DNA of 64,000 nucleotides from positions 1 through 64,000 of the forward strand of contig JACKDJ010000024.1 of the NCBI GenBank assembly GCA_020633625.1. The letters are read 5' to 3'. A program made the position numbers and the translations under genes. The DNA comes from Myxococcales bacterium. GTDB lineage: Bacteria; Myxococcota_A; Bradymonadia; REDH01. Below the pieces are notes generated by a model that had not been told where the DNA came from, ran no database searches, and saw only the letters and a program-made list of their open reading frames with translations. Below are positions 8,955-17,299 of this stretch, piece after piece (position 1 is the first letter of the stretch; each line of letters starts with the position of its first letter).

Positions 8955-9386
8955 ATGGTGCTTGAGATGGGTGATGCAGGGTCATTGTATGTGGGAACCG
9001 ACGGTGGAACTGTCGTCTTCAGGATCGACGATTACGACGGAAACCACATCGGGTTCGCGTTCAAGTGGTGGCAGGAGGACGGGTTTCACGCCCTGTACGC
9101 CTCGCTCAAGCCCGCCGGGTTCGACCCGCTCGGGAAGGGGACGAAGGAGTCGGAGTGGCTGAAGAAGCATGTCGTGGGGGAGTTGACGACCGCAACCGGC
9201 TCGGCGGAGTTCATGCAGACCTACCCGAAGTCGGTGACCGAGGCTTCCGACGCCGCAAAGGCGTGGCTCGCCGCGAAGCCGCGACGGCTGGACTGGGCGA
9301 CGGGCGAAACCAACGATGTGGTGATCGCTTCCACGCCGATGACGCACGTCGTCTTGAAGGCGACGGTCGTGGTCTGGCCGAAGTAG
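8955..9386 (+). CDS. Small conserved-looking hypothetical protein
   Basis: I do not recognise this family. From the ATG at 8955 it encodes 143 residues, acidic to neutral, without a signal peptide or membrane segment. It starts with a likely beta-rich part (SLYVGTDGGTVVFRIDD) and a Trp-rich stretch (FKWWQEDGF), and ends ATVVVWPK. ATG 8934 and GTG 8922 are possible earlier starts; no strong ribosome-binding site decides between them. It follows the kinase by about 110 bases, and a very strong hairpin begins 8 bases after its stop, which suggests it is the last gene of that transcript. Confidence 0.5.
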   Translation: MVLEMGDAGSLYVGTDGGTVVFRIDDYDGNHIGFAFKWWQEDGFHALYASLKPAGFDPLGKGTKESEWLKKHVVGELTTATGSAEFMQTYPKSVTEASDAAKAWLAAKPRRLDWATGETNDVVIASTPMTHVVLKATVVVWPK

Positions 9387-9394
9387 CCCCGTCC

Positions 9395-9424
9395 GCGCGG
9401 GGCGGGCTTTCGCCCGCCCCGCGC
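9395..9424 (+). terminator. Strong GC-rich hairpin after the gene ending at 9386
   Basis: A perfect 13-bp inverted repeat, arms 9395-9407 and 9412-9424, closes a TTTC tetraloop 8 bases downstream of a TAG stop. No U-tract follows, only a slightly T-containing stretch. It could be an intrinsic terminator of the GC-rich type or a 3' mRNA-stabilising hairpin. Confidence 0.7.
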
Positions 9425-9486
9425 CCGCGTCTCGACTTCTGACGCGCGATCGTGTTGAACGGCCGAGCCCGTAGCCGCCCGAGCGC

Positions 9487-10374
9487 TTGGATTCGCCGAC
9501 CTCAACTGCGCGTGAACTCGCACCGATCGTCATCCCGTTCGTATTCGCGGCGGTGACCTTCGTTGCGCTCGCGGCACTCCACCGCGGCCCCGACGACCTC
9601 GACAGCGCTGTCGAGGTCGTCGAGTCGCTTCGTGAGCCCGGCGACCTCGTGCTGCTCTACCCCGCAGCGCGCTCGCTCGACCTCTCGCGGCTGCCTCCGG
9701 ACCTCCCGGCCGCCGCTACCTCGTCCGTGCCCGACGAGCTAGACCGCTTCGAGCGAGTCATCGTCGTACGCGACCGCGACGACGAGCCCGTCGCGTTCAA
9801 CCGAACGCTTCGGTCGCGGGCCGCGCTCCTCGGCGCCACAGAGGCCGGCGCGCTGCTGGTCGAGCTCTACCAGATCGACGCCCCCGTCGACGTCGTCGAC
9901 GACCTCGACGGCCTGCTCGACTCTGCGCAGGTTGATGTGGTCTCGGGCGACGACGTGGTTCCCTGCCCGCGCTCTGGCGACCGGTTCGAGTGCGGAGACG
10001 CCGACTGGACGTGGGTCGGACGCACTACGCAGGTGTTCGCCGGCGAACCGTACGCCTGCGTCTGGTCCCACCCGATCGACGGCGCGGACCTGCGCATCAC
10101 CTTCCCGCGCGTCGAGGGCGATCACGTCTCGGGCTGGTTCGGCCTGACCGACTACGCGGTGAGCATCCCCGACGGCAGCCCCGTGCGGTTCGACGTCCGG
10201 GCGGGAACGGCCAGCGGACGGTTCCGCGCACACCGCGGCGTAGGCAGACGCCCCGTCGACGTCGCCCTGCCCCGCAACTACGCCGGGCCGCTGACCATCA
10301 CCATCGCGGCACAGCGCGCCGGCGTGCGCCACCTGTGCTGGAGCCTGCAGACGACCCGTTCGCGCGGCACATGA
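9487..10374 (+). CDS. Membrane-anchored protein of unknown function, coupled to the next gene
   Basis: A 295-residue protein from a TTG start (no better in-frame start is seen). One N-terminal hydrophobic segment (about residues 11-31) would anchor it. The remainder is probably extracytoplasmic, rich in Asp and Val, and contains two cysteines in VPCPRSGDRFECGDAD. The C-terminal third looks beta-rich. I do not recognise a family. Its TGA stop overlaps the ATG of the next membrane protein (ATGA), so the two are likely translated together and may work as a pair in envelope polysaccharide or lipid modification; that last step is inference from the neighbour. Confidence 0.6.
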   Translation: MDSPTSTARELAPIVIPFVFAAVTFVALAALHRGPDDLDSAVEVVESLREPGDLVLLYPAARSLDLSRLPPDLPAAATSSVPDELDRFERVIVVRDRDDEPVAFNRTLRSRAALLGATEAGALLVELYQIDAPVDVVDDLDGLLDSAQVDVVSGDDVVPCPRSGDRFECGDADWTWVGRTTQVFAGEPYACVWSHPIDGADLRITFPRVEGDHVSGWFGLTDYAVSIPDGSPVRFDVRAGTASGRFRAHRGVGRRPVDVALPRNYAGPLTITIAAQRAGVRHLCWSLQTTRSRGT

Positions 10375-12143
10375 GCTGGCGGCCCACGACCCCGCCCGCC
10401 GGCGGATGGCTCGCCATCCTCGTCTGCGTCACGATCGCCTACCTCGGCGTCGCGCCGTACTACGACCGCCTCAACAACCCGAACGAGAACGTCCGCGTCT
10501 ACATGACGCGCTCCATCGTCGAGGATCACACGTTCGCGATCGACGACGTAATCGACGAGTGGGGCTACGTCAACGACAAGGCGACGCACGACGGGCACAT
10601 GTACCCGGGCAAGGCCCCCGGCGTGTCGTACCTGGGCGTCCCGGCGTACTTCGCCTACTATCACTTGTCGCAGCTCGCCGGACGCGACATCCGGCGTCAG
10701 GAGGCGGTTATGGTCTGTCGTCTCGGCGGTGCCATCCTCCCCACGCTGCTGCTCCTACTGGCGGTCGCCGCCTTCTTCGAGACGGTCCCAGGCACCCCCG
10801 CGACGCGACGACTCGGCTTCGTCGCCATCGCGCTCGGGTCGACCGTCACTAGCTACGGCGGTCTGTTCGCGAGCCACAGCACGATGGCGCTCAGCCTGTT
10901 CTGCGGCTTCGCGGCCGTGCGTCTCCACGAGCGCTCACCGCGGTCGTACTGGCCGCCGTTCGCGATCGGGACGGCGCTCGGCTGGGCCATCGCGCTGGAG
11001 TACCCGGCGCTCCTCGGCGCGCTCGCGGTCGGCGGCTACGCGCTGTGGCGCAGCCGGTCGCGCGACCGCCTGATCATCGGTGTCATCCTCGGCGGACTCA
11101 TCCCCGGTGCGCTCGTGGTGCTCTACCACACCGCCGCCTTTGGAGGCCCGCTCGAGACACCGTACTCGCACCTCGAGAACCCCGAGTTCGTGCGGCACAT
11201 GTCGGGCTTCTTCGGCATGGAGCGAGTGCGCATGGCCGCGCTGAACGGCAGCTTCTTCGCCGCGTCGAATGGCCTCTTCTGGTTCGCGCCGTGGACCATC
11301 CTCCCGGCGGTCGGGCTCGTGCTGGGCACGCAGTTCCGCCGACTGCGCGAGCCCGCCGCGCTGACCGCCGCCATCCTCGTCGCCTACACGCTGTTCATCG
11401 CGACGCTGCACAACTGGCGCGGCGGCTGGACGGCGGGCCCACGCTACATCGTCGGCGTGATCCCATTCCTCGGATGGTACCTGTCGCTGCTGCTGAACGA
11501 GCTCCGGCGGTCGACGCTCGGCGTCGTAGTCCGCGCCGTGGCCCTCGCCCTGGTGGCGGTGGGCATGTTCAACTGCGGCCTCGCCGCGGCGACGTTCCCG
11601 CACTACCCCGAGCAGATCGAGAACCCGGTCTTCGAGGTGAGTCTATACTTCCTCGCGCGCGGCTACGTCCCGTACTCACCCCTCGGCGAGCTCGGCGTAC
11701 CCGGCCTTTGGGCGCTGTTGCCTGTGCTCGCCGCCTACGTCGGCGCCCTGGCCGCCCTCGTGATGTCTGTAGACGACGTGAGGAGCACGGACCGCGCCCC
11801 GCTCGCCGCCGCGGCCGCCGCGCTAGCGGCGCTCTTCATCCAAGCGCAGTCGCTCCCCGAGACGACGAGCACGTCGCTCCTGTCGGCGTCACGCCAAGTG
11901 GTCGCGACGGTCTGGGAGCCCCTGCCCCCGCTCGCAGACGCCCTCGCCCGAGGGCCACGCCTCCCCCTCGACGTGACCCGCGGCACGGCGACGCCAGAGC
12001 TTCTGACCGAAGTCGGACGGGCCACAGCCGCCCGTGGCATGGACGACGCCGCAATCGCGCTGTTCGAGCGAGCGAACCGAGCGCAGCCCGAAGACGCACC
12101 CCCCTCCGAGCAGCCAGCCCCTACCGACGGGAGTCGGGAGTAG
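10371..12143 (+). CDS. Polytopic membrane protein, probable glycosyltransferase-like (GT-C type)
   Basis: 590 residues with about ten to twelve hydrophobic segments. After the first segment (about residues 13-30) comes a periplasmic-loop-like region with acidic and aromatic residues (NPNENVRVYMTRSIVEDH and THDGHMYPGKAPG). This arrangement is seen in dolichyl-phosphate-mannose/ArnT-like lipid-carrier glycosyltransferases, but the catalytic assignment is inference. The C-terminus is a soluble helical tail. Its last codons (PTDGSRE) lie inside the palindromic repeat array that starts at about 12118, so the repeats appear to have invaded or replaced the original 3' end. The start overlaps the previous stop. 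Confidence 0.65.
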   Translation: MSWRPTTPPAGGWLAILVCVTIAYLGVAPYYDRLNNPNENVRVYMTRSIVEDHTFAIDDVIDEWGYVNDKATHDGHMYPGKAPGVSYLGVPAYFAYYHLSQLAGRDIRRQEAVMVCRLGGAILPTLLLLLAVAAFFETVPGTPATRRLGFVAIALGSTVTSYGGLFASHSTMALSLFCGFAAVRLHERSPRSYWPPFAIGTALGWAIALEYPALLGALAVGGYALWRSRSRDRLIIGVILGGLIPGALVVLYHTAAFGGPLETPYSHLENPEFVRHMSGFFGMERVRMAALNGSFFAASNGLFWFAPWTILPAVGLVLGTQFRRLREPAALTAAILVAYTLFIATLHNWRGGWTAGPRYIVGVIPFLGWYLSLLLNELRRSTLGVVVRAVALALVAVGMFNCGLAAATFPHYPEQIENPVFEVSLYFLARGYVPYSPLGELGVPGLWALLPVLAAYVGALAALVMSVDDVRSTDRAPLAAAAAALAALFIQAQSLPETTSTSLLSASRQVVATVWEPLPPLADALARGPRLPLDVTRGTATPELLTEVGRATAARGMDDAAIALFERANRAQPEDAPPSEQPAPTDGSRE

Positions 12144-12488
12144 CGGCGCCCCTTACCGACGGCAATCGGGAGTGGTCGGTCCGGCCGCTCCGCGCCTTAC
12201 CGACGGTAGTCCGAGAGTAGTTCGACACTACCGTCGGGAAGTTCGAAACTACCGTCGGGAGGGCGCGTGGGAGGGCGCATGCGTCGCCTGCCGACGGCAA
12301 TCTGGCAGCGGTCGGCCCGACCTCTCCGCACCTTACCGACGGTAGGCCGAGAGTAGTTCGACGCTACCTCTCCGCACCTTACCGACGGTAGGCCGAGAGT
12401 AGTTCAACACTACCGTCGGGAAGTTCGAAACTACCGTCGGGAAGTTCGAAACTACCGTCGGGAGGGTACCCTATTGGAGGGTACCCTA
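12118..12488. repeat. Array of short palindromic repeats between convergent genes
   Basis: The interval 12144-12485 has no gene. It is filled with copies of a short element in both orientations: TTACCGACGG(TAG) and its complement CTACCGTCGGGA. The core CTACCGTCGGGA occurs at 12228, 12249, 12410, 12431 and 12452, with exact 21-bp steps where adjacent (spacer AGTTCGAAA or close). A 39-bp unit starting CCTCTCCGCACC is duplicated at 12321-12359 and 12368-12406. The block GGAGGGTACCCT is repeated at 12461 and 12476, the second copy reaching the stop codon of the minus-strand gene. Opposed copies can form hairpins. It may act as a bidirectional terminator or be a REP-like mobile repeat. Confidence 0.85.
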
Positions 12489-14603
12489 CTCCGCTGGATC
12501 CGCAGCCGCCGCCTCGTCCGCGACGCCCGCCGAGGTGTCGAGCGCTTCGGCGATGACCTCGGCGAGGTCGAAGGTGTTCATCTCGCTGTCGCGCTGCTTC
12601 AGGCCGTCTGACAGCATCGTCATGCAGAACGGGCAGTTCACGACGACGGCGTCGCCGCCTGCGGCGATCGCCATGTCGGCACGGTGCACGTTCACGCGCT
12701 TGCCCTGGTGCTCCTCCATCCACATCCGGCCGCCGCCGGCGCCGCAGCAGAGGGAGCGGCGCTGGTTCCACTCCATCTCTTGGACCGCGGCGCCAGGGAC
12801 CTGTGCGAGGGCTGCCCGCGGGTTGGAGTAGTCGTTGTTCCAGCGGCCGATGTAGCAGGAGTCGTGGTACACGAGCTTGCGTGCGGGCTGCTGACGCAGG
12901 CGCAGGCGGCCGGCCGCCATCAGGTCGTTGAGCAGCTTCGTGTGGTGCACGGTCTCGTAGTCGCCGCCGAGCTGCGGGTACTCCTTGCCGATCGTGTGGA
13001 AGCAGTGGGGACAGGTCGTGATGACCTTCGTGACCTTGTACTTGTTGAGCGTCTCTACGTTCGCGGACGCGACGGTCCAGTAGAGGTACTCGTTGCCGAT
13101 GCGGCGGGCGGGGTCGCCCGTGCACTGCTCCTCGGGTCCGAGGATGGCGAAGTCGACGTTCGCGGCGCGGAGCAGCTTCGCCATCGCGATGGTGACCCGC
13201 TTCTGGCGGTCGTCGAACGAGCCGGCGCACCCGACGAAGAAGAGGTACTCGGGGGTGCGGTCGAGCTCGGACATCAGCGGGATGTCGAGGCCTTCGGCCC
13301 AGTCCCCCCGCTTCGAGTTCGAGACGCCCCACGGGTTCGAGCTGTTCTCGATGTTGCGGAACGTGCGCGAGAGCTCGGCCGGGATCTCGGACTTGGTGAG
13401 CACGAGGTAGCGGCGCATGTCGACGATGGTGTCGACGTGCTCGATGAGGACGGGGCAGTTGGCGACGCAGGCGCCGCAGGTGGTGCACGCCATGAGCTCT
13501 TCGGCGGAGATGATGCCGCCGGCCAGCTCGGGGAACTCGACGCCGTCGCGCTTGAAGCGGTCGAGGCTGAAGTCGTTCTCGGCGAACGCCTCGCGGAGCT
13601 TTCCGACGAGCTCACCGGGGCGGAGCTGGTAGGCGCGCTTGCCCTTGTCTTTGATGTGATCCTTGAGCTTGTGGATCACCATCATCGGGTTGAGTTCCTT
13701 GCCGGTGTTGAAGGCCGGGCAGTAGTGCTCGCAGCGTCCGCACTCGGTGCAGGCGTAGGTGTCGAGGAGCTGCTTCCACGTCAGGTCTTCGAGCGTACCG
13801 GCGCCGAACGACTCGACAGACTCGTCTTCGAGGTCGATCGGGTAGAGCGCGCCGCGCGGCTCGAGCTTTCGGAAGAAGACGTTGGGCATCGCGCCGAGCA
13901 GGTGCAGGTGCTTGCCCATCGGGATGTAGTTGGCGAGGAAGACGACCGTCACCACGTGGATCAGGTAGTTCACGGTGTAGACGGTGTGGACACCGGCGCT
14001 GCCTGGGCTGCCGAACGGGCCACCGAACAGGTGCGACGCGAGCGCGGCGATCGGGGTCCACGCGGGGCCCGCGGCGAGGTCGGCGGGCGATGCGGCGTGT
14101 GCGAGCTCCGCGCCGTGGGCGAGGAACTTCGTGACCATGAGCGTGCCGAGCGCGCCGAGGATGATGCCGGCGTCGAGCGACGGGAGGACGTGGTCGGGGC
14201 GGACGATGTAGCGTCGCACGGCGGCGATGCAGAGCGCGACGAGGACCAGGAAGCCGAAGATGTCCTGCAGCAGCAGCACAGAAGCGTAGGGTCCGGCGCC
14301 GATGAACATCGACAGTCGGAAGTCGGGCACGAAGGCGCGGACGAAGTACTCGATCGTCTCGGCCTGCAGGATGAGGAAGCCCCAGAAGATGAAGAAGTGG
14401 AGCAGCCCGCCGAACTCTCGGATGACGCGCGCCTGGCCCAGGACGTAGTAGACGAAGCCCCGAACGCGCGGCGCGAGCGCCTCGATCGACGTGCGATCGT
14501 CGGTCGCTCCGACGGCGATGTAGCGGAACAGCCAGAAGACCGTCCAGCCGGCCATCGAGAAGCCGACGAGGAGCAGGAGGCCGACGAAGATCGAGAGTGC
14601 CAT
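12486..14603 (-). CDS. Membrane Fe-S oxidoreductase (ETF:quinone / heterodisulfide reductase-like)
   Basis: 705 residues. Residues 1-240 hold about five to six transmembrane segments of the respiratory nitrate reductase gamma/cytochrome b type. Two 4Fe-4S ferredoxin motifs follow: C285/C288/C291/C295 (CTECGRCEHYCP) and C373/C376/C379/C383 (CTTCGACVANCP). Two CCG (DUF224) domains come after, with GCAGSFDDR (C459), CPHCFHTIG (531-534), HDSCY (C583), CCGAGGGRMWMEE (619-620) and CPFC (657-660). This architecture matches membrane proteins proposed to pass electrons from electron-transfer flavoprotein to (mena)quinone in beta-oxidation. No etfAB genes lie in the window. It ends inside the repeat array. 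Confidence 0.85.
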   Translation of the reverse strand: MALSIFVGLLLLVGFSMAGWTVFWLFRYIAVGATDDRTSIEALAPRVRGFVYYVLGQARVIREFGGLLHFFIFWGFLILQAETIEYFVRAFVPDFRLSMFIGAGPYASVLLLQDIFGFLVLVALCIAAVRRYIVRPDHVLPSLDAGIILGALGTLMVTKFLAHGAELAHAASPADLAAGPAWTPIAALASHLFGGPFGSPGSAGVHTVYTVNYLIHVVTVVFLANYIPMGKHLHLLGAMPNVFFRKLEPRGALYPIDLEDESVESFGAGTLEDLTWKQLLDTYACTECGRCEHYCPAFNTGKELNPMMVIHKLKDHIKDKGKRAYQLRPGELVGKLREAFAENDFSLDRFKRDGVEFPELAGGIISAEELMACTTCGACVANCPVLIEHVDTIVDMRRYLVLTKSEIPAELSRTFRNIENSSNPWGVSNSKRGDWAEGLDIPLMSELDRTPEYLFFVGCAGSFDDRQKRVTIAMAKLLRAANVDFAILGPEEQCTGDPARRIGNEYLYWTVASANVETLNKYKVTKVITTCPHCFHTIGKEYPQLGGDYETVHHTKLLNDLMAAGRLRLRQQPARKLVYHDSCYIGRWNNDYSNPRAALAQVPGAAVQEMEWNQRRSLCCGAGGGRMWMEEHQGKRVNVHRADMAIAAGGDAVVVNCPFCMTMLSDGLKQRDSEMNTFDLAEVIAEALDTSAGVADEAAAADPAE

Positions 14604-14730
14604 GGTCTACGCGGGGCAGAGTGAGCCAGCGGGCGCCGTATAACGCGGCGCGCCGCAGAGAACAACGCGGGCGCGCGGGTGCGCTCGCGCTGGGCGCGAG
14701 CGGGACTGCGGCCGCGCGGGTGCGCTCGAC

Positions 14731-14759
14731 TTGCGGCGCCGTCGCGCACCCCATACAAC
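14731..14759 (+). promoter_or_regulatory. Candidate promoter of the hsp70-like operon
   Basis: TTGCGG (14731-14736) and TACAAC (14754-14759) are separated by 17 bp and lie about 30 bp upstream of the ATG at 14791. Each matches the sigma-70 consensus only partly, so this is a position-supported guess. Confidence 0.4.
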
Positions 14760-14790
14760 GGTCCGAGGCCTTCCTCCCCCCAGGACTCCC

Positions 14791-16449
14791 ATGTCGGGAC
14801 GCATCGTCGGAATCGACCTCGGCACCAGCAACACCGTCGTCTGCGCGGTCGTCGATGGCGAGGCGATCGTGATCCCCGACAATGAGGGCCAGAAGATCCA
14901 GCCGTCCGTCGTCTCGTTCTTGCCTGATGGTCGGACTATCGTCGGGCGCCAGGCGAAGAGTCGGATGGCGATCGACCCGCTCAACACGATCTACTCGGCG
15001 AAGCGACTCATCGGCCGCCCGTTCTACGCGCCGGAGATCAACCTCGCGATCTCGAAGTACGCCTACCAGATCGTCCGTGGGTCGGACGACAACCCCAAGA
15101 TCTTCCTGCGCGGGCGCCACTACTCGATCGAAGAGGTCCAGGCGATCGTGCTTCGGCACGTGAAGAAGATCGCCGAGAACTACCTCGGCGAGCCGGTCAC
15201 GCGCGCCGTCATCACGGTCCCGGCGAACTTCAACGAGGCACAGCGCGACGCGACGAAGACGGCGGGGCAGCTCGCAGGGCTCGAGGTGCTGCGGATCTTG
15301 AACGAGCCGACCGCGGCCGCGCTCGCGTATGGCTATGACCAGCAGTACCGCGAGCGCATCGCGGTCTACGACCTCGGCGGTGGGACGTTCGACATCACGA
15401 TCCTTGAGCTCCGCGACAACGTCTTCGAGGTCCTCGCCACAGCCGGCGACACGTTCCTTGGTGGCGACGACTTCGACCACCGGGTCGCGCAGCTCATCGT
15501 CGACAGCTTCAAGACCGAGTTCGGCTACGACATGAACAGCGCTCCGGGCGCGATGCAGCGCCTGAAAGCGGTCGCCGAGCGCGTCAAGACGACGCTGAGC
15601 GATCAGCCGGTCGCGTCGGCGATGGTCAAGCAGATGGTCCCGGGCCACAACGGCCCGTCGACGCTGGACTTTCAGCTCACGCGTGAGCGGTTCGACCAAG
15701 CGTGCATGGACATCGTTCAGCAGACCTTCGTTGTCTGCGACGAGGCGCTCAAGCTCGCCGGGCTCACGTCGGCCGAAGTCGAGCGGCTCGTCCTCGTCGG
15801 CGGCTCGACGCGAATCCCGCTCGTCCGCGAGATGGTCGAGAACTACTTCTTCAAGCAGCCTCTGATCAACGTGAACCCCGACGAGGTCGTCGCGGTCGGC
15901 GCAGCAATCTACGGCTTTGGGCTCGAGGAGTCATACGAGCCCTCCGAGGACAGCGGCTACGCGCCGCTGACGTCGGGCGACTACAGCCGCGTCAGCGGAA
16001 CCCAATCGCACGCGTCCGCGCCACAAGGCCGCGCTCCGCTGCTGATCGACGTGACCCCGCACGCCCTTGGAGTCGCGACGGTCGGCGGATACGTAGACGT
16101 CATCATCTCGCGAAACGCGTCCATCCCGACGCGCATGACCCGAAGCTTCGCGACGTCGGTCGACAACCAGGAAGTCGTTCGGCTCAACATCCTCGAGGGT
16201 GAGTCTCGCGTCGCCGCCGAGAACCGCCTGCTCGGCGAGCTGGTGCTCTTCGACATTCGGCCGGCGAAGCGCGGCGAGGTTCGCATCGACGTCAGCTTCG
16301 AGATCAACGCCGACGGCATGCTGAACGTGACGGCACGGGACACCGTGACGAACCAGATCCAGCAGACGCGGCTGTCGCTCGCCGGCGGCCTCTCGGCGGC
16401 GCAGGTCAGCGAGATGATGCAGCACGACCTCCCCGCGTCGGCGTTCTGA
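14791..16449 (+). CDS. Hsp70/DnaK-family chaperone lacking the C-terminal lid
   Basis: An ATP-dependent chaperone-like protein of 552 residues, shorter than DnaK (about 640). The nucleotide-binding domain has GIDLGTSNTVVC at the N-terminus, YDLGGGTFDITIL, and LVLVGGSTRIPLVREMV. A hydrophilic insert of about 35 residues rich in Ser, Gly and Tyr sits before the beta substrate-binding domain (LLIDVTPHALGVATVGG to LNVTARDTVTNQ). The protein ends some 30 residues later, so the helical lid is absent. It is followed after one base by a J-domain gene, its likely co-chaperone. It is probably a specialised paralogue rather than the housekeeping DnaK. Confidence 0.9.
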   Translation: MSGRIVGIDLGTSNTVVCAVVDGEAIVIPDNEGQKIQPSVVSFLPDGRTIVGRQAKSRMAIDPLNTIYSAKRLIGRPFYAPEINLAISKYAYQIVRGSDDNPKIFLRGRHYSIEEVQAIVLRHVKKIAENYLGEPVTRAVITVPANFNEAQRDATKTAGQLAGLEVLRILNEPTAAALAYGYDQQYRERIAVYDLGGGTFDITILELRDNVFEVLATAGDTFLGGDDFDHRVAQLIVDSFKTEFGYDMNSAPGAMQRLKAVAERVKTTLSDQPVASAMVKQMVPGHNGPSTLDFQLTRERFDQACMDIVQQTFVVCDEALKLAGLTSAEVERLVLVGGSTRIPLVREMVENYFFKQPLINVNPDEVVAVGAAIYGFGLEESYEPSEDSGYAPLTSGDYSRVSGTQSHASAPQGRAPLLIDVTPHALGVATVGGYVDVIISRNASIPTRMTRSFATSVDNQEVVRLNILEGESRVAAENRLLGELVLFDIRPAKRGEVRIDVSFEINADGMLNVTARDTVTNQIQQTRLSLAGGLSAAQVSEMMQHDLPASAF

Positions 16450-16450
16450 C

Positions 16451-17299
16451 GTGGCAAACCCGCTCCGAGCCTTCGTGGTCGCGCCGTCGCCGCAGATGAT
16501 CGAAGCGGTGATCGCGCCGCTCCTCGGCGCCGGCTTCGCGGCCAGCGGCGCCGTCGACCCACGCGAGATCAAGGCGTTCTCGGCAGGCGCGCGCGTCGAC
16601 GCGCTGCTGGTGACCGAGAACTTTCCGCGGCCGAGCCCGGCGCAGCTCGCGACCGCGCTGCGCGGCGCGCTGCCCAACGCCGCGATGATCCTCGTGACGC
16701 GCGAGGTCGTGGCCGCCCCGGGCGACCCGTTCCACGGCGCCCTCAAGTTCCCGGTGCCGGACAAGGTCTTCGTGAGCAGCGTTGCGCGGCTGATCCGTGC
16801 CGCGCGCCCGTCGTCGACCGACTTCCGGGGTGTTCAGGCCGACATCGAGGTGATGTCGCTCCGCCTCGACGACAAGTCGCACTACGAGATTCTCGGAGTC
16901 GCTCCGGACGCGTCGATCGACGACGTGACCGCTGCGTACGACAGGCTGAGCCTGGCGTATCACCCCGACCGGCTACGGGCGCTCGACGAGGCGTCGCGCG
17001 AGAAGGCGCTCGCGCTCTACCTCCGGATCGGCGCTGCGTATCGCGTGCTGCGGAGCCCGAACGACCGGATGCGGTACGACGCTGGCGTCGAGGCCCCGCC
17101 GACCTCCGAGGCGGGACCGCAGACGTACGCAGACATGAGCCGCGTGCCAACCGCTCGGAAGTACCTGGACCTCGCACAGAAGGCCGAGATCGCCGGAAAC
17201 CGCGCGATGGCGCTCGCACACTTGCGCTTCGCGGCAACGCAGGACCCCGACAACCAGCTCGTACAGCGCAAGCTCGACGAGCTCGCCGCCGCGCCGTGA
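16451..17299 (+). CDS. J-domain protein with N-terminal receiver-like domain
   Basis: 282 residues from a GTG one base after the hsp70-like stop. Residues about 142-212 are a J domain with the obligatory HPD motif (171-173, in AYHPDRL), which stimulates Hsp70 ATPase. Residues 5-118 have the alternating pattern of a response-regulator receiver (FVVAPS, DALLVTEN, AMILVTREV, KFPVPDKVF) but no convincing phospho-acceptor aspartate at the usual site. They may be a pseudo-receiver; this part is inference. The C-terminal 60 residues look like a helical TPR hairpin. The overlap with cdsA (GTGA) makes it part of a larger transcript. Confidence 0.85.
   Translation: MANPLRAFVVAPSPQMIEAVIAPLLGAGFAASGAVDPREIKAFSAGARVDALLVTENFPRPSPAQLATALRGALPNAAMILVTREVVAAPGDPFHGALKFPVPDKVFVSSVARLIRAARPSSTDFRGVQADIEVMSLRLDDKSHYEILGVAPDASIDDVTAAYDRLSLAYHPDRLRALDEASREKALALYLRIGAAYRVLRSPNDRMRYDAGVEAPPTSEAGPQTYADMSRVPTARKYLDLAQKAEIAGNRAMALAHLRFAATQDPDNQLVQRKLDELAAAP

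Noticed and set aside
12118..12488. Possible CRISPR array
   Set aside because: Units are short, occur in both orientations, and the intervals are themselves repeated rather than unique spacers; no cas genes are nearby.
12379..13488. Minus-strand open frame ending in tandem PDGSFEL heptads
   Set aside because: The heptads are only a translation of the 21-bp DNA repeat, and the rest of the frame is out of phase with the clear Fe-S oxidoreductase gene. The repeat lies beyond that gene's stop.
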